Assembly: GCA_905221605.1 (NCBI GenBank)
Contig: CAJNDS010002070.1
Location: 402,296 to 462,295 of the forward strand
Source: Symbiodinium natans
Lineage: Eukaryota; Sar; Dinophyceae; Suessiales; Symbiodiniaceae
DNA: 60,000 bases
Reading direction: 5' to 3'
The notes under the pieces were generated by a model. It did no database searches and was not told where the DNA came from. It saw nothing but the letters and a program-made list of their open reading frames with translations. Shown here one piece after another: positions 10,116 to 20,058 of this stretch (positions are counted from its first letter, which is position 1; every line of letters begins with the position of its first letter). Both the position numbers and the translations under genes were made by a program.

Positions 10116-10193
10116 GGTTTTGTCTTCTCTGAAACGCCCAGCAAGACCTTGAGCAAACTGCGCAGCAGCCCCAACTCTGCCCTCGTGCCCTGA
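10116..10193 (+). CDS. Candidate terminal exon, TGA stop
   Basis: After GGGGCAG (AG 10114-10115). The frame reads GFVFSETPSKTLSKLRSSPN then SALVP and TGA 10191-10193. Serine/lysine-rich tail. Confidence 0.38.
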   Translation, partial: GFVFSETPSKTLSKLRSSPNSALVP

Positions 10194-10263
10194 GCCTTCA
10201 CAAGCCTACCGCGCTCTACCCCTTCAATGTCCAGAAAACCAAGTTGCGGGTACCTAATTAAGC

Positions 10264-10338
10264 CCCACATGACTCTTACTACATGACTCCCACACGACTT
10301 CCCACATGACTCCCGCATTTTATCCCACATGACTCCCC
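10264..10338. repeat. Short imperfect CACATGACTC repeats
   Basis: Five imperfect copies of a CCCACATGACTC-like word within 75 nt. Function unknown. Confidence 0.8.
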
Positions 10339-10361
10339 ATCCCAGGTCTCAAACCTCGCCG

Positions 10362-10383
10362 CCCCCCCCCCCCCCCCCCCCCC
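10362..10383. repeat. C22 homopolymer
   Basis: Twenty-two consecutive C. Candidate i-motif/G-quadruplex site and a likely assembly error point. Confidence 0.98.
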
Positions 10384-10563
10384 TTGCGCCCATCAACACT
10401 GTAGGCGCCTCCTGCCTCGTATGGGGCCCACTCATACAAACGGAACCTCTGCTGGATCCCGCCGCTCGCGCATGCCCATGGCTTTCCTGGGACAGCTTGG
10501 CTTAGTTCGGGCTCTATAGGGCTGCGAGATTTTCTAGCTCTATGCGTTTGGGTGCATGTGGGC

Positions 10564-10673
10564 TTGAGCATTTCAGAGAACCTTGTCATTGTCGACCGGA
10601 AGATTGCAGAACATGAAACGGAAACAAGAGACTGGTCCGTTGCAGAGCTTTCCTGCTGCGAAAGTCTCATTCA
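10564..10673 (+). CDS. Candidate exon
   Basis: Frame ISENLVIVDRKIAEHETETR then DWSVAELSCCES. Upstream AG at 10566 or earlier, no clear donor. Reads as a soluble protein, unnamed. Confidence 0.33.
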
Positions 10674-11638
10674 TAGGAAAGGTGCATCACCCTGCACGTA
10701 CTGCATCCTAAAAGTTGAGATGTCGAAAGGGGACGCAGGGCTGGTAATTGTATGCTTGTTCTAGATCCTACGTGCATCTTTGGCGATGTGAGTCGAGTAA
10801 AGTATTGCATGTTTCACAGTCAGGCCTTCGGCGTTTTGAGTTTTCTTCTGGTCTACCCCCTGTATAATCCCTTAAAGGGTATATATAAGGGGGGGCCCTA
10901 ATCCCCTCATTCCCTACTAAGAACAAGCCAGTCTAAGGGGGCCTTTCGCCCCTAAGCCCCCCCCGAAGCCTCCGCTGAAATCCTTTGAGGTGGAACTCCG
11001 TGATCTCAGCCAACCGCAGCCAAGAAGCCGGGAGTGGGATCAGTGGGATCCCCTGCCTCTCGGGTTTTTAAGTGGCTGTACGTGCTACATGGTGCCTTTC
11101 TAGGCTATGTTTTTTTGAGATGTTCATGGAGACTTCACGTCTGCTTCGCATGTCTTTGCCTGCTTCCGCCCCTTGGAGCCAGATCCCTGCAGCTGAGGCC
11201 TCTGGTTCCCGGCGCCCAAGGCTTGGACCGGAGTTCTCAAGGAGGTTTTTAAAGGACAGCCAAGCTCTGAAGCGTTTCGAACTCGAAGGGGTTGGATAGG
11301 TGTGGGCGCTGGTGGTGTTGAGGATGTTGGTGGGTTGACATGTGTCGGCTTTTGGAAGCCTTGCCCAAACCATTCATGCGACACAGGGGTCCTTGCTGTT
11401 CAGGGCTTCGGGGATTTGGGGGCTCTGGCTTTGGAGGAGAACAACCGTTTGTTTTGGGCATTGTTTTTTGGTAGTTCTTTGTTGTCTTTCGCAGAAACTA
11501 CGCCCGCATGCTACCACACATTCCCAAGCCCCAGGCCTTTAATCAAGGTGTAGGCCGTCAGCCCTACACCACTATGGGCTTGGGGCTTTGGACTTGAGAG
11601 TTTGTTCGGGGTGTGCGAGGTTCTTGTGGCTTCTGCAG
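10674..11638. other. Region upstream of the hydrolase gene
   Basis: Several overlapping frames are open at 11030-11550, none with both borders convincing. The N-terminal exons of the hydrolase should lie here or just below; 'GIPCLS' at about 11047-11064 is the only hint. Confidence 0.25.
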
Positions 11639-11779
11639 GTTGAGAGGTTTGAGGGGTTCGTAGACCCCAGCGGCCCTTTACACCCTGAACCGCACTCTGA
11701 GCCAACGAGACCTCAAAATGTCCCTCGCTTCCTTTTGAAAGGCGGCCTCTGTCATCGTGTTGCTGGGCTGCTGCTTCGG
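11639..11779 (+). CDS. Candidate exon, Pro-rich then hydrophobic
   Basis: Acceptor GTGGCTTCTGCAG (AG 11637-11638), donor GTATCC at 11780, 141 nt in phase 0. The peptide begins VERFEGFVDPSGPLHPEPHS and ends FLLKGGLCHRVAGLLLR. It does not match the N-terminus I would expect for the hydrolase that follows, and the splice phase to exon 11949 does not fit directly. Confidence 0.48.
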
Positions 11780-11948
11780 GTATCCCCGTGTGGTTGGGGC
11801 CAGCGTGTTGTTTGGGATTCAGTTAAACGGGGGCTGTAGATTGGCAGAAGTTCAATGGAAGTTCAATGCAGGCCTGGAACATGACACAGAGGCCAAGCAT
11901 CGACGTCCACAACCATTCCGTCATGAAGCCTCAATCTTCAAGACTCAG

Positions 11949-14900
11949 GTTCTTCCACGCCAATGCAGAGGATCTGGGTATGACTTTTTCCATCCTCCGG
12001 CACCTCAGGGATCAGTTCAAAGTGACACGGCTTGTTGTTATCTCAGGATCTCGGCCGTATGTTGTTCGAGCTTGGAGGGTCTTTAAGGAGTCTCAGAGGC
12101 CTTCCACGGCTTTCGTGCTCACTTTTGGACCCGAACTTCCCCCAATCCCATTTCGGTGGTTCTTCGCCTGCGAGCGTTGGGCATGGAAAGCCTCATTAGA
12201 ACGCTGCAATCCCCAATGTGCAAAACTTTGAGCTCGCATGCTTGCGAAAGTCGCAAAAAGGCCTGCAAAAGTCCTAGATAGTCCTAGTGTCCCAACAGCT
12301 TCACCGAGTGAGGTGAACGTCCTGGCACCCGAGTATCCTGGTTACGGGCTGCTGCCTGGCTCAGGGTTTCAAGCAAGCCAAGTCCTACAAACCCTACGTG
12401 GTGTGCTCGCGGGTTCTGAGCTCTGCTGTTAAATGAAGTGTCGGGGACATAAAGTCGATCAATTGCCTCAGGATTTGTAAAGTGCGCCTCAACACCAGAC
12501 CAGCACCGCTTCAATACATCGGGACCCTACGAAGGTTCAACTGTTGAGGGCTTTCCCTTGGCTAAGATTAAGACTCAGGCAAGAGTGGGCAAGAGTAGAA
12601 CGCCGCGGAGGTCCAAGCAGGGCAGGCAGCGGAGGATCAGTGAACAAGTCAGAAAAACCACGAATCGGCCGGGTCAGAAACTGCGCATCAGAAAACAGGG
12701 CGCGTCAGAAACTGCACATCAGAAACCAGGGCGAATCATAAACTGCACATCAACAAAACCACGCAATTATTATGCACAGAAGCTGCGCGTCAGAACGTTG
12801 CGAACTCACCAGAAGCTGGGTAGGGGGCAAGGGGTGGGGGGCGGGGCGCGTCGCGGGGGGGTTGTGGGGGGTGCGGGGTCGGGGTGGGGACTCGGCAGGG
12901 TGAGAGCCAGACACAACTGTGACTCGGATCGGAAGCTGTGCATCGTCAGAAACTATGCATGACATTCAAAATCAGAACTTGCGCTGGGTGGAGGGCAATC
13001 GCGTGCGAATCAGCAATCGCGTGCGAATCAGAAGGTTCGCATCAGAACGCTGCTCCATGCTCATGATCCAACTCGGAATGGAAACAATTCTCCTCCGTCC
13101 CAATGTGACACCGCATCCTGCTGAAAACCATGCTGTGACCGTACTGAAACCCGGCCAAAGGCACATGGCCGATGCAGGGTTCAGGAGGGCTGAGACCTTC
13201 AAAGTGAGACCGAAGGGCCTCGAGTTGGGGGTTCCGGTGGTAGCCCAGAGCCCAAAAACCGAGACCTCCAAGCTGACGTGTTGATACATACTTGGGGAAT
13301 GTCTGAACGTGGCGCGTTGGCCTTGTATAGCGGCCTGTTCTGCACGTAAGTTCAACACCTCTACTTAATTCAGCAAGTCCAGCACCCCTAAACCCTAAAC
13401 CCTAAACCCTAACCCCTAATACCTAAACCCTAAACCCTAAACCCTAAGCGCCGATGGCAAATGCTGCGCAGGATGTGGGCTGTCAACCCGACTGTCAAAA
13501 ATTGTTGGAACACTGTTCTGGCTGCCACGTGTTTGAAGCCCTTAGGCCCAGTGTCCTTGTTTCTTCTGGACCTGCAGCTGTTGGGGTGGACAGCTTTACC
13601 TGACGGGGTGGTAAGGTTGCAAGATGGGGTTGAGGCACACGTGTTTTTCACGGACTGGTCCACAGTCAGGCCGTTCGCTTGGGACGCATGGGCTAGGCAT
13701 GTTGTCGGTTTCGTTTCCAAAAAAGGTGATTTTCATGATCTGACAAATTTCTCCATCGCGTTGGTTCGGACCCGGTTATCAACCCCTCAAGGTTACAACT
13801 CCCATGTCGCAAATTATGCAGTGGGGGCCATCGTTCCCGCCTCTCGTCGGAAGCATTTTGCATCAAGTGAGGACACAAACTGTCCATGTTGCTCGGCTGA
13901 GCTCACTGTAGCACACATGCTAACCCAGTGCCCTGCGACGCAGCACTGTTGGGCGCCTGTTCTCTCTGAACTTGCTATGTTACAGCCTGCGCAAATCCAG
14001 CACGGCCTTTTCAGTTATCCTCCCGAGGTTTTTCATTTGCGCGCAGCACTTGCCCAGTTCAAAACTGAACCTGTAGCGTGTATGTTTTACGATCAAGATG
14101 TCCACTTCTTTACCGATGGTTCCACAATTCACCCTGCGGAGCCTACCTTAACTCTTTCAGCTTGGGGAGTGGTGGCTGCTGTGCCAGATGCCTTGGACGG
14201 GGTAAAGTTGTTGAATGGCCTGCTGCCTGGGGGGATCCAATCAAACAACAGGGCAGAGTTACTGGCTGTCATTGTGGCAGTGCAGCTGGGGACAGGGGGC
14301 TCTATTTATTCGGATTCCGACATTACTGTGCAGGGGTTTAATCGACTTATTTCCGAGGGGTGGGTTCCTTGCAACTGGCTCCACAGTGCAAATCTTGATT
14401 TGTGGTTCTTGCTGCATGAAAGCTTGTCCCGATCCCCCCGCCCTTGGGTGATCCATAAGGTCAAAAGCCATCAAGACTGGCGAGCTGCCCCCAATCCTAG
14501 ATTAGCGTGGTTATGGTATCATAACGATCTGGCGGACAGCTTTGCCAAGGAAGCGCTTAAAAAGGCCCCGCAGGCTATCCTTGAGGCCCACAAGTGTGCA
14601 GTGACGGCCCTTCGCAGCCTGAACAACAAACAAAAGCAGGTTTACAATTTGCAAAAACAGGTTGCAGAAATTTTTAACGGTCATAGACTCACGTTGAATC
14701 GCCCAAGCAGTTCCCCCGCAGAACCCCATGATGACTCGCTGCAACTGTTTCTGTGCAGACTTGGGATGCTAACAGCTGATAAAGGCTTTCCTTTCCCGGG
14801 GTTGCAACAGGAGCCGCAGTGGAGCTCATTCGTACTTTGTGCTCCGTTTGGGCATTTGCTGTATAAATGGTTGTGTGCACATACGTGGGTACCAGATGAA

Positions 14901-17900
14901 GACAGCATGTCTTTGCTGGAACTGTATTTCGCCTTCACGGTTGATGTAGGGTGGTTGGTGCCGGTTAATGTAGCCCCTTGGGTCTCTGCGAAGCGACCGG
15001 AGCAACTTCGCGACTCCAAACTCAAAGCCATATGGGCTCATGAGGTTCAGTTCCCTGAGCTCAAATGTCATCGCCAGTCTCTCCGCGCGCAGCTCGTTAC
15101 GTTTGCCCATGTGCTGAGGGCAATCATGTCCATGTCCAGTTGCCCGTGGAAAATCGCACCATCTTTTGCCCTAAGGGCCTTTGGTATCCCTTGTAAAGTG
15201 CCGGGACTCAAGTTTCGTTTGCAAGCGCTAAAACCCCATACTGTAGCCCTGCGAATGCTCAAAAGCATCCAGGGTAAACCGTACAGAGACTTCGCTAAGT
15301 CACCGTACGTTGCCCCTACGGCTCCCCTGGTTAACCAGCTCGAGTTCGGAGATGCGCGTACGATCTTTAATTGTGCCAGACGTCTTCACCGTCAAAGGCC
15401 TGGCCAGTGAATTCGTATTAATTCAGTCCTACGTAGTTTGTCTCCAAGGAGCTTCTTCGAGACAGTCCGCAAGACCGCATGCATAAACCCTAAACCCTAA
15501 ACCCGTCTTAGTGATTAAAATGAATTGCCTTAAACGCCTTGGAAGCTAGGCTCAGCCACCGGGAGCCTTCAGAGCAAGCGCTCAACGAAGTCGCTCTCAC
15601 CGTCCTGCGGCCGCTCAGACTCAAGAAAGGGATGCTGCTTGGGACAGGCGATTTGCGATTCTTTCAATTTTGGAGGGTCCCCAAAAGCAGAGGTTCACCC
15701 TGGTTCCATGGGATCAGAAGGTTGGGACGGTTAGGACGGGCCCATGGGGCTGGGGGTTTGAGGCTTGGCGAGTCTGTGCTTTACAGGGTTCACAGATACA
15801 TCCTACATCTAAAGGCCCAAACCTTGGAAGCACACCGCAAGCTTTAAGCTCTTCTTCAACTGATCTGCTTCTCACTTGCAACATCCTGCATCTCAACGCT
15901 CGAGAAAGTCTGGCAGTCGCCTCAGAAACTGCATCGGCACCCCAACGCTGCGACCAGAACTCAATATCCACCGACCTTTTATGTCCCCTAAACTCCGAGC
16001 TGCCCAATACGGCCTTCCGAATCCGTAGCGGTTAAAGGTATCTTGTTGACGAAGTGGGCGTCCGGTACTCCCAGGCATGGCCGCCAGAGCCCCCCAAATC
16101 CTTTACTCATTTAGAGCCTGGTGGAATTGGGATCCGTTTTTCACCTGCCTTGGGGCGGTTAAGGGTGTTTCGGGTTGAGGGTTTTCAGGGCAACGGGTTC
16201 TCCATACCTGCGGGAACACCTCCTCGTTTGTCCTTGCTATTAAACAGTCCGGACAACTCAGTTCTAATATCATTCGGGCTCTACTTTAGATTGACGATGC
16301 GCGGACAAGATTCAAATGGGAATGCAGCCAAACCCAAACGCTTGATCGGCACTGAACCTAAATGCCCTAAACAGCAAAACCGGAAACAAAACAAATAGGG
16401 ACGTCCGAAAGCTTAAGGCGTGATATTTCAACCGGTAAGCCTGAACGTTTTAATGGAGTTCCGAACCGCTCGAAGAACGCATAGAAGCTCTCATGTCCCA
16501 ACCCCTGATCCTTGCGGGCATGTATGAGCATGTTCTAAGCCCACCAAGCTCTTGGTTTGAAGCTTCTTGAAGCCTTGCGAATCCTCTCCCATCTTGCGAA
16601 TCCTCTCCCATACTTTGGCAGATCGTTCTCTTCGGCCGCTCCCTGGGTAGTGGCCCCGCCGTGTACCTAGCAGCGCAGTATCCCGTCGGAGGCGCGCCTT
16701 TTCTTTTTGTGAGGTGTGGGTGGGGTGGGTGGGTGGGTGGGGGGGGCGGGGTATTTTCTGGCTCTTTCAGCCCTGTGGTTTGCAGGACTTTTGGAGTACG
16801 GACTCCTTGGCTGAGAAGCTCAAAGACGGGTCCCGAAAGGCATTTCACTCTCTAAGACTTTGGGGTGCTATTTAATGCTAACTGCCCACAACCAACGCCC
16901 TTCCCATGGTACAGTCGCAAACCCTCGTACACGTCCTTGCATCCCAAACCCGCTAACTTCCGATGACCCCTCAGCAACCCTAAGCCACCCCCCTATTCGA
17001 CTCGTGCGTGAGGCCTGATCTTGGTCTCTGCTTTTGCATCTATCAAGGCAGCAGTGCAGCACCGCAGCTGTCTTTAGAGGTATTGTGAAGGATTGAACCC
17101 GGAGCCTCCCTAAACCTCCTGAAGAAGCTATAGAATTCATTTCCTTGATGTTGACTTCTGATGTAAGCTTCCAGCAATAAGCCTGAAGCCCTGGGCTTGA
17201 TCAGCATGGTGCTGTCTAGGTGTTTGGCCGTTTAGAGCTGGTCATTTGAGATTGCTTTGTCCATCAAACCTGAGTTCTTTGTTGGAGGTTGAAGTGGAGA
17301 GTGGAAGATTAATGAACCAGCTCAGGAGCATCGTAGGGCGAGTGGCGGCGTGGACCTTCGCAGAGCGCTTTCCGCAGCTTCGCTGGCCAACCAATGAAAG
17401 GTCTTAGAGGGAGCGGACCATAGCAAAACCGGGGGCCTTTCTGAGAAATCCTCGGCAAGCAGGCTCATGAAATCCAAACCCACTCCCTCTGGGACAACCC
17501 CCCAGTATTAAAGTCAGCTTTCTCATACAGCCGCTGATGGGGCTGGTTTTCGTGGGCTTTGGGGGTTTACCTGGGGTTTGAGGTTTGTTGGGCTTCTGGA
17601 TCTTTGGTTTCAGTGTTTCGAAGGCGTTGGACCGACTTTCCGATTTCATTTTGGGTCGTTGATTGCTGCTGTCGGTATCCGAACTTGTTCCTGCTTTTCC
17701 AGGTTGCTCCATAATTATTGTCGACATGACATATACTCTTCTCTTTCGAATGCTGCTCACCTCGGTGTCCACTTCTGAGCGAACCTTGTGCTGACAAGGT
17801 AGTGATATTCGATCGTTGGCGGGAAGCCGGCCAACAATTTAAAGGCCTTTTCAACGCTCTCTCAATGTTTTCTGTATCAATCTTTCAGGATACCATGTGA

Positions 17901-20058
17901 GATTTCTATTCCGCATCGTGGCTCCACCCTTTTAGGATTCTTGTGGGCGCTGCGCATGGAACGCCAAAAAGCCATCCTTTCATCGCCTGCCTCTGCATCA
18001 AGGCCACGGAAAAGTGGGCTAGGTAGGCTGGCTAGGTTGAGACCGGCAGGCTAAATAGCTTCAGTTGAAGCAACCGAGTTTTCATCTCAAGGATTTCAGA
18101 GCTTAATGTTGACCTCCTCTGAGAATCCCCCCCCCACCCCCCCCCCTCTTCCATCCCAATTAGAACATATTAGAACCGAAACCCTAGAGCTCTCTTCCGG
18201 CTTCATTGCGAATAGAGGGCCTGTAGAGTCAGACAGGGTCTTCCTGCACCTTCTTCAGGAATAGCCGGATCATCTCGAATGTCTCCTGCTCTACGCTCTT
18301 CATCCATGGCGAGGTGTCGTCTGCATCCAAGGTAATTATATCATGAGCATTTTTCCGAAATGCACATTGAAGGGACAGAGACTTTCAGGTTGGAAGTGCA
18401 GTGAGCTGCATATTATCCAACATCTGCAAGACACAATTTCAACGTCAGTTTGTACGGCTTTGACCAGCTATCGAATCACAGCGTAAAGCGCATGAATATA
18501 CATCCCTGGGATACCATCACAAACATTACATCCAGACTCCCTGAAGCCTCCAACTCTTGGGCTGAAACCTTTTATGTTGAAACCTCCATCTGACTGGGAC
18601 CGCGGAAAGGTCGCCTGGCAGCTTAAGGTTTCATAAGACCGCTATCGCACCAAAGCTTGCGTGTCAAGGCCGTGTGATCAACCCTTCAGGTGGCCTTGGT
18701 TACCTCATTATAGTCGGGCTTGTTGGGGCCGGAGTTCCAGATTAATCTTGAATGCTAGGCTTTTTGCTCCATCGTCATGGGGTAGGGTGGCAGGTTCGGC
18801 TTTGGCTTCTTTTGTTAAGCAAGCCTTGGCATTTCCTGTCAAGGAACTCGGTTCGGAAGTGCCCCCCCAACATCCGGAGGCTTACTTTTGTCCCATTTTG
18901 CCGCAGGCTGACAGCCTCATACCGGCCGATCATTCGCTGAGGCCTCCATGCAGCTTGTGACTGTCGGTTTGAGACTTGTAGATTGTAGATGCTGCCTGTA
19001 GGATTTAGAGTTTAGAGCTTGCCAGAAGTGGCGCAAGAGTCGATTTCCCTTCTTTCCCCGCTTTCTTGACTTTCTATCATGTTTGCACTTTTCTCTGCCA
19101 TTTTCCGGTTCTGGTTCAGGGAGGCGGGCCTCATCTGAGTCTTGGGATTCCGACTTCAAAGTTCCAGGAATGGGCTCGTTCGCCACAAGTGCACACACCG
19201 GCGCTCTCATTCTCGCTGCGGACATCCCGGACTCCTCTTTGTCCCTTATGTTTTGATTTTAAGTGAGAAGAACCCTTTTTTGTGTGGCGGCCTCCGAGGC
19301 TCTTCAAGCGCTGCCGAGCAAGGAAGCTGCTTGTGACACCCAAGATGCCCGGCTCAAACATTCCAGCTCCTGCTTACTCGTACTAAGTGACTAGCCCTAA
19401 GCCCCAAAGCGGTAAAACCCTGTTAAATTCCTGTAAGTGCAAGCGGGTCCATCTCAGGTCTCGGGATCTGAGTTCGCCATGGGTTTCAGACTGAGGCTTG
19501 ATTTGTTTTCTGAGACCGTAGGGTTATTATGCAGTTTGAGGCCTGCAAAGTGCCGTGCTGTCCAAGAAAAGCCGAAAAACAATCTCCAGATCCCGAAGAT
19601 AGCTTTTTGAGGGGGTTTTTGGGACACTACAGCATTCATGTTGGGGGCAGCACAACATGGTTGCAGTATAAGCTGATGCTCCCTGTGCTGTAGTCTCAAC
19701 TACTGCTCAAGCCATACTCAGGTTCTAATCTTAAAAAAACTCAAACCCAACTCTCCAATGAGAAGAGCTGGACCCCGAACCGGAAACCCTCCAAGACACG
19801 GAGTAGGCAAGATACATGCAGCAAGAAGGCAGACAAAGAGGCAGAGGCACATGGGGGGGGGGATATGCATATATATGCATATATATATATATATGTGTGT
19901 GTACACACATTGATGGCCCTAGGGTTTGGTCGTGCAGCATGTGCACTTACTTGCAGGGCCTGGGCTGGCTTGCCACCAGCTTTAGGGTTTCGGCTTGGCC
20001 TGTTGCACTCAGGAAGATGGAGCACAACTCCAATTTGTTCGGCGATGCCTCGTTGCTT
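11949..20058 (+). CDS. ABHD17/BEM46-like alpha/beta hydrolase, multi-exon (5' end and 3' end incomplete)
   Basis: A serine hydrolase; ABHD17-type members act on membrane-linked lipids or S-acyl groups (family knowledge), and the substrate here is unknown. Exons, all phase-consistent except the last join: 11949-12021, 12313-12365, 15556-15609, 16038-16074, 16622-16691, 17013-17058, 17326-17376, 18259-18313, 18907-18941, 19299-19344, 20017-20058. Motifs in order: FFHANAEDLG, PEYPGYG, YLVDEVGVRYSQ, nucleophile elbow GRSLGSGPAVYLAA, GLILVSAFASIKAAVQ, SCSTLFIHGE then ADSLIP (catalytic Asp), CRARKLLVTP, KMEHNSNLFGDAS (catalytic His). Ser, Asp and His are all present. Donors: GT after exons 1, 2, 8 and probably 11; GC after 3-7 and 9. 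The join of exons 10 and 11 falls inside a repeated AAGATG and cannot be placed on a canonical site. N-terminal exons and the segment after DASLL were not found. Intron 2 holds the retroelement ORF 13461-15410. Confidence 0.87.
12670..12762. repeat. Three degenerate ~31-bp tandem repeats
   Basis: Copies near 12670-12697, 12698-12729 and 12730-12762 share TCAGAAACTGCRCATCA followed by an A/C-rich end. Related fragments recur to about 13050. They lie in hydrolase intron 2, upstream of the telomere-flanked ORF. Confidence 0.7.
13385..13448. repeat. Interstitial telomere-type array (CCCTAAA)n
   Basis: Eight to nine near-perfect CCCTAAA heptamers with one degenerate stretch in the middle. It ends 12 nt before the ATG of the RNase H ORF. 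Plant/dinoflagellate-type telomere unit. Confidence 0.95.
13461..15410 (+). CDS. Retroelement polyprotein fragment: zf-RVT-like zinc finger and type-I RNase H
   Basis: ATG 13461, TGA 15408-15410, 649 codons with no introns. Residues 1-135 resemble the region after an RT thumb (unassigned). A zinc motif lies at 141-157 (CPCC then AHMLTQC). RNase H covers about 215-370 with all expected residues: Asp219 in FFTDGS, Glu266 in NNRAELLAV, Asp285 in IYSDSD, His337 in KVKSHQD, Asp359 in NDLADSFAKEA. It would degrade RNA in RNA-DNA hybrids during retrotransposition. Residues 371-649 have no motif I know. The frame is intact, so decay is recent or selection acts. It lies inside an intron of the hydrolase, same strand. 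Codon use is less G/C-ending than the host exons. Confidence 0.9.
   Translation: MLRRMWAVNPTVKNCWNTVLAATCLKPLGPVSLFLLDLQLLGWTALPDGVVRLQDGVEAHVFFTDWSTVRPFAWDAWARHVVGFVSKKGDFHDLTNFSIALVRTRLSTPQGYNSHVANYAVGAIVPASRRKHFASSEDTNCPCCSAELTVAHMLTQCPATQHCWAPVLSELAMLQPAQIQHGLFSYPPEVFHLRAALAQFKTEPVACMFYDQDVHFFTDGSTIHPAEPTLTLSAWGVVAAVPDALDGVKLLNGLLPGGIQSNNRAELLAVIVAVQLGTGGSIYSDSDITVQGFNRLISEGWVPCNWLHSANLDLWFLLHESLSRSPRPWVIHKVKSHQDWRAAPNPRLAWLWYHNDLADSFAKEALKKAPQAILEAHKCAVTALRSLNNKQKQVYNLQKQVAEIFNGHRLTLNRPSSSPAEPHDDSLQLFLCRLGMLTADKGFPFPGLQQEPQWSSFVLCAPFGHLLYKWLCAHTWVPDEDSMSLLELYFAFTVDVGWLVPVNVAPWVSAKRPEQLRDSKLKAIWAHEVQFPELKCHRQSLRAQLVTFAHVLRAIMSMSSCPWKIAPSFALRAFGIPCKVPGLKFRLQALKPHTVALRMLKSIQGKPYRDFAKSPYVAPTAPLVNQLEFGDARTIFNCARRLHRQRPGQ
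15483..15504. repeat. Interstitial telomere-type array, 3' side of the RNase H ORF
   Basis: Three CCCTAAA units in the same orientation as the upstream array. Confidence 0.93.
16574..16611. repeat. 19-bp tandem duplication before the hydrolase exon-5 acceptor
   Basis: CTTGCGAATCCTCTCCCAT occurs twice in tandem, ending 11 nt before the intron's final base at 16621. It duplicates the pyrimidine tract of intron 4. Confidence 0.9.
18123..18149. repeat. C-rich tract in hydrolase intron 7
   Basis: Two runs of seven and eight C separated by AC. No other feature in intron 17377-18258. Confidence 0.85.
19865..19908. repeat. TA/TG/CA microsatellite after a G run
   Basis: G run at 19853-19862 followed by alternating ATGCATATAT and GTGTGTACACAC. 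It lies in the last hydrolase intron. Confidence 0.95.

Larger units (their letters stand above)
13385..15504 (+). mobile_element. Telomere-bracketed, 5'-truncated non-LTR-type retroelement (inferred)
   Basis: CCCTAAA arrays in the same orientation lie directly before (13385-13448) and 72 nt after (15483-15504) a 649-codon ORF with a zf-RVT-like motif and RNase H. No reverse transcriptase palm (FADD-type) is visible upstream, so the copy would be truncated at its 5' end, as is usual for non-LTR elements. Either it jumped into telomeric repeat DNA, or telomeric DNA was added at its ends. No poly-A tail and no separate target duplication are visible. Confidence 0.6.

Noticed and set aside
13461-15410. 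Cellular RNase HI gene
   Set aside because: The zinc finger before RNase H, the lack of introns and the telomere brackets fit a retroelement, not the host enzyme.
16020-16037. 18-nt gap that would join TAFR to YLVDEV as an ultra-short intron
   Set aside because: A better phase-true partner exists at 15556-15609 (EPSEQALNEVALTVLR), which also carries the expected EPSE motif.
16622-16848. Reading the hydrolase exon straight through into GAPFLFV
   Set aside because: The expected GLILVSAF follows at 17013 in phase after a GC donor; the read-through is not homologous.
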